From Selenomonadaceae bacterium (lineage in GTDB: Bacteria; Bacillota; Negativicutes; Selenomonadales; Selenomonadaceae), in assembly GCA_022786545.1 (NCBI GenBank), contig JALFXV010000013.1:1-46050 (forward strand): 46,050 nt of DNA. Direction: 5' to 3'. Position 1 is the stretch's first letter. Each line of letters starts with the position of its first letter. The notes beneath the pieces were generated by a model. The model saw only the letters and a program-made list of their open reading frames with translations, was not told where the DNA came from and searched no databases. The translations under genes and the position numbers were made by a program. Shown here in pieces: positions 39,456 to 46,050 of the stretch.

Positions 39456-39991
39456 ATATACAGCTTGCCCGTAAATACGGGATGGCAATTTTTGAGATTG
39501 CCCAAGACGAAAAGAAGCTTGAGAAATACGGCAGGGAGCTGAGGGAAGTGACCGGTGCCATTTTTTCCCAGGCTGAACTGAAGGACTTCCTGACAAATCC
39601 GCAGATACAGCCCCAGGACAAGAAAGAGGTGCTTTTGAAGCTCCTCAAGTCCCAGGTTTCACCTTTGATGATGAACTTTCTGCTTCTGCTGGTTGACAAG
39701 CGCCGCATGGGGCTGCTAGAGGCCATTAACGACTGCTATCAGGAGCTGTCCAACAAGGCACAGGGTATCATCATTGCCGATGTTACCACTGCTTATGACC
39801 TGAAGGCAGAGCTGAAGGCTCGCCTGAGCAGCAAGCTGGAGTCCGTAACCGGCAAGAAGGTTGCCCTCCGCACCCACAATGATAAGTCCATTATTGGCGG
39901 CATTGTGGTAAAAATCGGTGATACCCGCATTGACGGCAGTGTGACCGGGCGCTTGCAGGCTCTCAAGGCTGAATTGATGGCAAGTAATTGA
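39449..39991 (+). CDS. atpH: F-type ATP synthase subunit delta
   Basis: A 180-residue subunit joining the peripheral stalk to the top of F1. The N-terminal six-helix domain starts QLARKYGMAIFEIAQDEKKLEKYG, and the C-terminal part has the typical DKSIIGGIVVKIGDTRIDGSVTGRLQAL. Its ATG overlaps the end of atpF, suggesting coupled translation. Confidence 0.95.
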   Translation: MLNIQLARKYGMAIFEIAQDEKKLEKYGRELREVTGAIFSQAELKDFLTNPQIQPQDKKEVLLKLLKSQVSPLMMNFLLLLVDKRRMGLLEAINDCYQELSNKAQGIIIADVTTAYDLKAELKARLSSKLESVTGKKVALRTHNDKSIIGGIVVKIGDTRIDGSVTGRLQALKAELMASN

Positions 39992-40014
39992 TAAAATTGG
40001 GGTGACAGCGAAGT

Positions 40015-41550
40015 ATGAAAATGAATCCGGAAGAAATAACTGCCATCATCAAGGATCAGATCAAGAATTATGCTGTTGATCTGAACGTTGATGAGGTTGG
40101 CACTGTTATCGAAATCGGTGACGGCATCGCCCATATCCACGGCCTGAACAAGGCTATGGCAGGTGAGCTGCTGGATTTCGGCAACAATATATATGGTCTG
40201 GTTCTCAACCTGGAGCAGGATAACGTAGGTGCCGTTATTCTCGGTGGCGAGACCGAGATCAAGGAAGGCGCCGAGGTAAAGAGAACCGGCACTATTATGC
40301 AGGTTCCAGTGGGCGAGGCCATGATTGGCCGTGTTGTAGATGCCCTGGGCCGTCCTATTGATGGCAAGGGACCTATCAACACCACCGAAACCCGTCCTGT
40401 AGAGTTCAACGCTCCTGGTATTGCAGACAGAAAGTCTGTACATGAGCCTCTGCAGACCGGTATCAAGGCACTGGATGCCCTGGTGCCAATCGGCCGCGGC
40501 CAGCGCGAGCTGATTATCGGTGACCGCGGTACCGGCAAGACCGCTATCGCAGTAGATACCATTCTGAACCAGAAGGGACAGAACTGTATCTGCATTTATG
40601 TGGCTATCGGCCAGAAGGCTTCTACCGTAGCCCGTGTCGTAAAGACTCTTGAGGATGCAGGTGCCATGGAGTATTCCATCGTGGTAGCTGCAACCGCTGC
40701 TGAGTCTGCGCCTTTGCAGTACCTGGCTCCTTATGCCGGTGTTGCCATGGCTGAGTATTTCATGTACAAGAAGAACGAGCAGGGCCAGGGCGGCCACTGC
40801 CTCTGCGTATACGATGACCTGACCAAGCATGCAGCTGCATATCGTGCTATGTCCCTGCTGCTCCGCAGGCCGCCAGGACGTGAGGCATATCCGGGCGATG
40901 TATTCTATTTGCATTCCCGTCTTTTGGAGCGTGCCGCCAAGCTGTCTGATGACCTGGGTGCAGGTTCCATTACCGCCCTGCCAATCATCGAGACTCTGGC
41001 AGGCGACCTTTCTGCCTACATTCCGACCAACGTAATTTCCATTACTGACGGTCAGATCATGCTGGAGACTGATGCTTTCTATTCCGGTATCCGTCCTGCT
41101 ATCAGCGTAGGCCTTTCCGTATCCCGTGTAGGCGGCTCTGCCCAGATCAAGGCCATGAAGCAGGTTGCAGGTACCATGCGCCTGGATTTGGCACAGTACC
41201 GCGAGCTGGCAGCCTTCTCCCAGTTTGCTTCCGATTTGGATGCAGCTACCAAGGCACAGCTGGACAAGGGTGTTCGCATGGTTGAGACCTTGAAGCAGGC
41301 CCAGTATTCCCCGATGTCCGTTGAGGACCAGGTGCTGGTAATCTTCACGGCTGTCCGTGGCTACCTCACCGATATTCCTGTGGAGAAGGTTGTTACCTTC
41401 CAGGCAGACTATATCAAGTTCATGCACAACGAGCATCCTGATATTGGTGCGAAGATTGCGGAGCAGAAGAAGCTGGATGATGCTTTGGAGGCCGCTATTT
41501 CCAAGTCTATTGAGGAATTTAAGGAAACCGTAACATATAAAATGGCATAA
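40015..41550 (+). CDS. atpA: F-type ATP synthase subunit alpha
   Basis: A 511-residue non-catalytic nucleotide-binding subunit. The P-loop is [14 protein letters not shown], preceded by [28 protein letters not shown] is the conserved C-terminal segment with the Arg finger. Length is normal. The gene follows atpH by 23 bp with a GGTGACAG-type ribosome binding site. Confidence 0.98.
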   Translation: MKMNPEEITAIIKDQIKNYAVDLNVDEVGTVIEIGDGIAHIHGLNKAMAGELLDFGNNIYGLVLNLEQDNVGAVILGGETEIKEGAEVKRTGTIMQVPVGEAMIGRVVDALGRPIDGKGPINTTETRPVEFNAPGIADRKSVHEPLQTGIKALDALVPIGRGQRELIIGDRGTGKTAIAVDTILNQKGQNCICIYVAIGQKASTVARVVKTLEDAGAMEYSIVVAATAAESAPLQYLAPYAGVAMAEYFMYKKNEQGQGGHCLCVYDDLTKHAAAYRAMSLLLRRPPGREAYPGDVFYLHSRLLERAAKLSDDLGAGSITALPIIETLAGDLSAYIPTNVISITDGQIMLETDAFYSGIRPAISVGLSVSRVGGSAQIKAMKQVAGTMRLDLAQYRELAAFSQFASDLDAATKAQLDKGVRMVETLKQAQYSPMSVEDQVLVIFTAVRGYLTDIPVEKVVTFQADYIKFMHNEHPDIGAKIAEQKKLDDALEAAISKSIEEFKETVTYKMA

Positions 41551-41569
41551 GGCAGCGAGGTGATTTTAT

Positions 41570-42418
41570 TTGGCTAGTTTACAGGATATACGCCGTCGTA
41601 TCAAGAGCGTAAAGAGTATTCAGCAAATCACAAATGCTATGAACATGGTAGCAACCTCCCGTTTGCGCCGCGCAAAGGAGGCGGCTGTTGCCAACAAGCC
41701 TTATGCAGATAAAATGGCACAGGTAGTATCGGATATTGCCGCCAATGCCGGGGATTTTTCACATCCGCTGCTGGAGAAGCGTACTGAGGGCAAGCGCCTC
41801 ATCCTGGTGCTGGCTTCTGACAAGGGACTGGCTGGCGCCTATGCCAGCAACGCCTTCAAGGAGGCTGTGGCACAGGTGGAGGATAAGGCCTCTACGGAGA
41901 TTGTTGCCGTAGGCCGCAAGACAGATACCTTCTTTAGGAACCGCAGCTATGATGTGGTGAAGTCCTATGCAGGCATCAGCGAGCGTCCTTCCTACGAGCA
42001 TGCCAAGGAGATTGCCCTGGATCTGATTAACCGCTTTACTGCGGGCGAGGTCAGGGAAATCTACATGGTATATACCCGTTTCGTGTCGGCTATCAGCTGC
42101 GTGCCGGAAACCGTCAAGCTCCTGCCTTTCAGCGATTTGGCAGGGGAGGGCGGCACCCATGCAGAGTACATCTATGAGCCAAGTGCCGCCGAGGTGCTGG
42201 GCTTCATGCTGCCGCAGTATCTGGTTACTACAATCTATGCCGCTCTTTTGCAGTCAGCAGCTAGCGAGCTCAGTTCCCGCATGAACGCCATGAGCAACGC
42301 TACTGACAACGCGCAGGAGCTTATCGCAAAACTTGATTTGCATTATAACAAAGTTCGTCAGGCCAACATTACCCGCGAGATTACTGAAATAGTGGGTGGT
42401 GCTGAGGCACTGAAATAA
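41570..42418 (+). CDS. atpG: F-type ATP synthase subunit gamma
   Basis: A 282-residue central shaft. The N-terminal SLQDIRRRIKSVKSIQQITNAMNMVATSRLRRAKEA and the C-terminal SELSSRMNAMSNATDNAQELI with RQANITREITEIVGGAEAL are both complete. The start is TTG 41570, with GCGAGGTG upstream; no ATG is near the conserved N-terminus. Confidence 0.97.
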   Translation: MASLQDIRRRIKSVKSIQQITNAMNMVATSRLRRAKEAAVANKPYADKMAQVVSDIAANAGDFSHPLLEKRTEGKRLILVLASDKGLAGAYASNAFKEAVAQVEDKASTEIVAVGRKTDTFFRNRSYDVVKSYAGISERPSYEHAKEIALDLINRFTAGEVREIYMVYTRFVSAISCVPETVKLLPFSDLAGEGGTHAEYIYEPSAAEVLGFMLPQYLVTTIYAALLQSAASELSSRMNAMSNATDNAQELIAKLDLHYNKVRQANITREITEIVGGAEALK

Positions 42419-43843
<1,425 letters not shown>

Positions 43844-43846
43844 TCA

Positions 43847-44275
43847 ATGGCTACTATCAAGCTAGAGATTGTATCTCCTGACAAGGTTGTTTACACAGCT
43901 GATATAAATATGCTGATTGTCCGTTCTACGGCTGGCGAGCTGGGCATCCTGCCTCATCATGCGCCGCTGGTAACAGGCCTGGTGCCTCATGCCATGCGTG
44001 TCAAGATTGGCGGTACCGAGTCCCTGATTGCCGTAGCTGGCGGCTTTATGGAGGTGCAGCCGGAGAAGATTACCGTGCTGGCTTCTGCTGCCGAGCTGCC
44101 TGTGGAGATTGACGTGCTGAGGGCCCAGAAGGCTTATGACCGTGCCAAGAAGCGCCTGGAGGAGTTCAAGAACTGTGCTTCCTCTGCTGAGTGCCCTGTG
44201 GACGGCAAGCGGGCCGAGGCTGCCCTGCACCGCGCTATGGCGCGTTTGAATGCTTCCGGCAACCCGGTTGCATAA
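43847..44275 (+). CDS. atpC: F-type ATP synthase subunit epsilon
   Basis: A 142-residue regulatory subunit: an N-terminal beta sandwich (IKLEIVSPDKVVYTADINMLIVRSTAGELGILPHHAPLV) and a C-terminal helical hairpin (AQKAYDRAKKRLEEF, AEAALHRAMARLNA). A short insert with two Cys (NCASSAEC) lies at the turn between the two helices. It begins three bases after atpD and is the last gene before the operon terminator. Confidence 0.96.
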   Translation: MATIKLEIVSPDKVVYTADINMLIVRSTAGELGILPHHAPLVTGLVPHAMRVKIGGTESLIAVAGGFMEVQPEKITVLASAAELPVEIDVLRAQKAYDRAKKRLEEFKNCASSAECPVDGKRAEAALHRAMARLNASGNPVA

Positions 44276-44338
44276 GGATACAGGCATATCGCAAGCATAT
44301 AGATTTCCTGTTTAAGGCATTTATATAGTATAGCAATT

Positions 44339-44382
44339 ATCGCAGTATGGAAGCTATGGGCTTCTGTACTGCGATTTTTTTT
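44339..44382 (+). terminator. Rho-independent terminator of the atp operon
   Basis: A 16-bp stem, ATCGCAGTATGGAAGC (44339-44354) with 44360-44375 including two T-G pairs, encloses a five-base loop and runs straight into eight T residues (44375-44382). It is the strongest terminator in the window. Confidence 0.95.
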
Positions 44383-44400
44383 GCAGGGGCTATAAAAAAC

Positions 44401-44429
44401 TTTGCATATATCGAAACAGATAGTAAAAT
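44401..44429 (+). promoter_or_regulatory. Candidate promoter for the DUF4869/ATPase pair
   Basis: -35 TTTGCA (44401-44406), a 17-bp spacer, and -10 TAAAAT (44424-44429). It lies just after the atp terminator and 56 bases before the first gene of the pair. The -35 is weak. Confidence 0.5.
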
Positions 44430-44485
44430 ATAAGGAAGCAAAGTTAAAAGTGATTTGAGTTTTCAGGCAGTATGAGGTGATGAAT

Positions 44486-44926
44486 ATGCTCAAGGTGTAC
44501 ATGGGCGGACTTGAGAATGAAATATACAATCCTGATATGTATTTTAACAATCAATATGAGGATGAGTGGATTACTGATGAATTGGCAAAAGCCATGATTG
44601 CGGATGTTGATAAATCTGTCGTCATCAGCAGTCATGTTATAGACAGCCCGGTGCTTGGGGCGATTACGCCCAAGGAATTATCCGGCGGGGTGAAAACCCT
44701 GATGCTTCTGGCATTTGATACCAGCGGAAATATTTTTAATGGCTCCGCCTGTGGGGATAATTGCGCCAAATGGATATTAAAGCTGGCAGAAGATAAGGAT
44801 ATAACCATTACCCTGCATCATGGGATGCGTTTTGGGGCAGGTCCCTTTGAGATTGAAATTCTTAATAATGGCAAGATAGTGCGCAATCGTCATGAGTGGC
44901 TGGAGAATATTTATAATTTTATCTGA
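44486..44926 (+). CDS. DUF4869 family protein
   Basis: A 146-residue soluble protein of the DUF4869 family, recognised by MLKVYMGG, the EDEWITDELAKAMIADVDKS block, VIDSPVLGAITPKELSGGVKTLML, and NGSACGDNCAKWILKLAEDKDITITLHH. A Cys pair (CGDNC) and a Trp are conserved-looking. No catalytic signature is known to me. ATG 44486 follows GAGGTG by six bases and starts at the family's usual MLKVY; longer in-frame starts at 44477/44480 are less likely. It is followed after 40 bp by a P-loop ATPase that, from memory, accompanies DUF4869 genes in other Firmicutes, so the two probably form a functional unit. The base composition looks more AT-rich than the atp genes, suggesting an accessory origin. Confidence 0.82.
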   Translation: MLKVYMGGLENEIYNPDMYFNNQYEDEWITDELAKAMIADVDKSVVISSHVIDSPVLGAITPKELSGGVKTLMLLAFDTSGNIFNGSACGDNCAKWILKLAEDKDITITLHHGMRFGAGPFEIEILNNGKIVRNRHEWLENIYNFI

Positions 44927-44966
44927 TTTGCTGGTGAACATTGCGTGGTCTATATAGGGGAAGAAA

Positions 44967-45929
44967 ATGAAAGGTCAATACAGGGTTACTATTTTCAACA
45001 AAAGATTGCGGTTTGAATTTGACATACGGCGGAATATCACTGTGGTCAGGGGAGATAGTGCCACCGGCAAAACCACTTTGATAGGAATGTTGTCAAATTA
45101 TGAGAAAAATGGCGTTGCCAGCGGCATAACTGTGAATTGTGCAAAAAAATGCGTTGTGCTGGATAGTATTCGCTGGCAGGTCAATTTGCAGTCGATTAGT
45201 GATAGTATAGTCTTTATAGATGAGGGAGAGAAATTTATTGGCAGTGATGAGTTTGCTGCCGCTGTTGGGGCATCGGATAATTATTTTGTCATTATTACCA
45301 GATACAATCTGCCTAACCTGCCATACAGTGTCCAGGAAATTTATGGCATCAGAATTTCACAGAAATATGCCGGCTTCAAGCAGATTTATAATGAATTTTA
45401 TCCGTTGTATGAGGCGGATAAACAGGAGTATAGTTCAGGTTCCGCTGTCATGGTAATCGAAGATAGCAAATCGGGCTTTGAGTTTTTTGAGGCGGTGTAT
45501 GGAAATAAATATCAGTGCGTCTCGGCTCATGGAAAATCTAACGTGTACAGGTTATTGCTGGCTTCTAGTGAGAAGGTCTGCATTGTGGTTGCTGATGGCG
45601 CAGCTTTTGGGGCGGAAATAGAAAGGATTTATCATTTGATTGAGGATGGCAGGAAGATATACCTGTTTTTACCGGAATCGTTTGAATGGCTGCTGTTAAA
45701 GGCACATTTTTCTGAAGGGAATGATGTTGCCAAGGTGCTGGAAGCCCCCGAGAACTACATTGATAGCAGGGCATACATCAGCTGGGAGCGATTTTTTACA
45801 GATTTTTTGATTCAGAAGACTGCTGGCACTTATTGGCAATATAGCAAGCAGCATATAAATCCTGTATACTTGCATGAGAAAAATTTGCCGAAAATGCTCA
45901 CTATAATTAAAAATTTCAGTTTGTCGTAG
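44967..45929 (+). CDS. P-loop ATPase with possible TOPRIM-like C-terminal half
   Basis: A 320-residue protein. Residues 1-150 form a P-loop domain: Walker A GDSATGKTT at 29-37 and Walker B SIVFIDEG at 80-87. No ABC signature is evident. After a linker, residues about 160-300 contain VMVIEDSKSGFEFFEAV with Glu165, and KVCIVVADGAAFGAEIERI with Asp210. Their order and setting after hydrophobic strands recall the Glu and DxDxxG motifs of TOPRIM domains, with the second Asp replaced by Ala. A P-loop plus TOPRIM arrangement would resemble OLD-family nucleases, but the match is by eye only. Later blocks PESFEWLLLKAHF and YISWERFFTDFLIQKTAGTYWQYSK look family-specific. It is paired with the DUF4869 gene. 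Function is unknown; database names linking such proteins to translation initiation would be unsupported by what is seen. Confidence 0.7.
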   Translation: MKGQYRVTIFNKRLRFEFDIRRNITVVRGDSATGKTTLIGMLSNYEKNGVASGITVNCAKKCVVLDSIRWQVNLQSISDSIVFIDEGEKFIGSDEFAAAVGASDNYFVIITRYNLPNLPYSVQEIYGIRISQKYAGFKQIYNEFYPLYEADKQEYSSGSAVMVIEDSKSGFEFFEAVYGNKYQCVSAHGKSNVYRLLLASSEKVCIVVADGAAFGAEIERIYHLIEDGRKIYLFLPESFEWLLLKAHFSEGNDVAKVLEAPENYIDSRAYISWERFFTDFLIQKTAGTYWQYSKQHINPVYLHEKNLPKMLTIIKNFSLS

Positions 45930-46050
45930 TGCTTGTTTGTAACTACGAGCATATACTGACTGAAATAGTTTGGTAGTTCGTGGACTCTGTTCAGACTAAA
46001 AATGGGCTGAGCGGGACAGCTACCCATAGAAAACACGCTCGCGCTCCTAG

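Noticed and set aside
39793-41436. A 547-residue open frame on the minus strand opposite atpA
   Set aside because: atpA is unmistakable here, and the minus-strand product resembles no family and has no start signals.
44967-45929. Calling the P-loop protein an ABC transporter ATPase
   Set aside because: No LSGGQ signature, Q-loop or switch His is evident, and no permease gene is nearby.
45830-46036. Short minus-strand open frame at the right edge
   Set aside because: It overlaps the end of the ATPase gene, has no ribosome binding site and matches no transposase or other family I recognise. The last 120 bases hold only a weak CGTAGT/ACTACG inverted repeat.

Overview
The window looks like chromosome of a diderm member of the Firmicutes, class Negativicutes (a Selenomonas/Mitsuokella-like anaerobe). 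This is inferred from three things: a complete Gram-negative-type lipid A/Kdo/Lpt gene set and a BamA/TamB/OmpH block, all next to a classical F-type atp operon; strong GGAGG-type ribosome binding sites and many TTG/GTG starts typical of Firmicutes; and a fused WaaA-LpxK gene, LpxI instead of LpxH, and a metal-type KdsA. No rRNA, tRNA or CRISPR array was seen. Every convincing gene is on the + strand.

Layout. (1) 1-1000 is decayed mobile DNA: a truncated IS5-type transposase fragment and tandem broken C-terminal copies of an Rpn/PD-(D/E)XK-type transposase-nuclease family gene, one carrying a 41-bp frameshifting duplication. (2) 1039-3075 encodes a polytopic LTA-synthase-like sulfatase-fold protein, bracketed by two related hairpins. 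(3) 3241-14623 is the outer-membrane protein biogenesis block: tamB, a sigma-70-family factor, a single-pass membrane protein, bamA, a second outer-membrane protein and three OmpH/Skp-like proteins. (4) 14651-32621 is the lipopolysaccharide block: lpxD, lpxL-type acyltransferase, lpxC, fabZ, lpxA, lpxI, lpxB, msbA, waaA-lpxK, kdsB, kdsA, kdsD, kdsC, a second lpxL-type gene, lptC, lptA, lptB and one lptF/G permease. (5) 32664-34788 holds a DUF3084 protein, an RNase H-fold protein and dCMP deaminase. (6) 34852-37073 is wecA-wecB behind a near-consensus promoter. (7) 37475-44275 is the F1Fo ATP synthase operon atpIBEFHAGDC, closed by a strong terminator. (8) 44486-45929 is an accessory pair, a DUF4869 protein and a P-loop ATPase with a possible degenerate TOPRIM-like C-terminal half.

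How the genes work together. The Lpx enzymes make lipid A, Kds enzymes make CMP-Kdo, WaaA adds Kdo, LpxL-type enzymes add secondary acyl chains, MsbA flips the product, and LptB with LptF/G, LptC and LptA moves it outward. BamA, the OmpH chaperones and TamB serve the proteins of the same membrane. WecA/WecB supply undecaprenyl-linked amino sugars for surface glycans. The sigma factor and single-pass membrane protein between tamB and bamA could form a local envelope-control circuit. The least-characterised parts are that pair, the barrel-like protein after bamA, and the two-gene module at the right end. The ATP synthase c subunit also has an unusual two-carboxylate ion-site signature.
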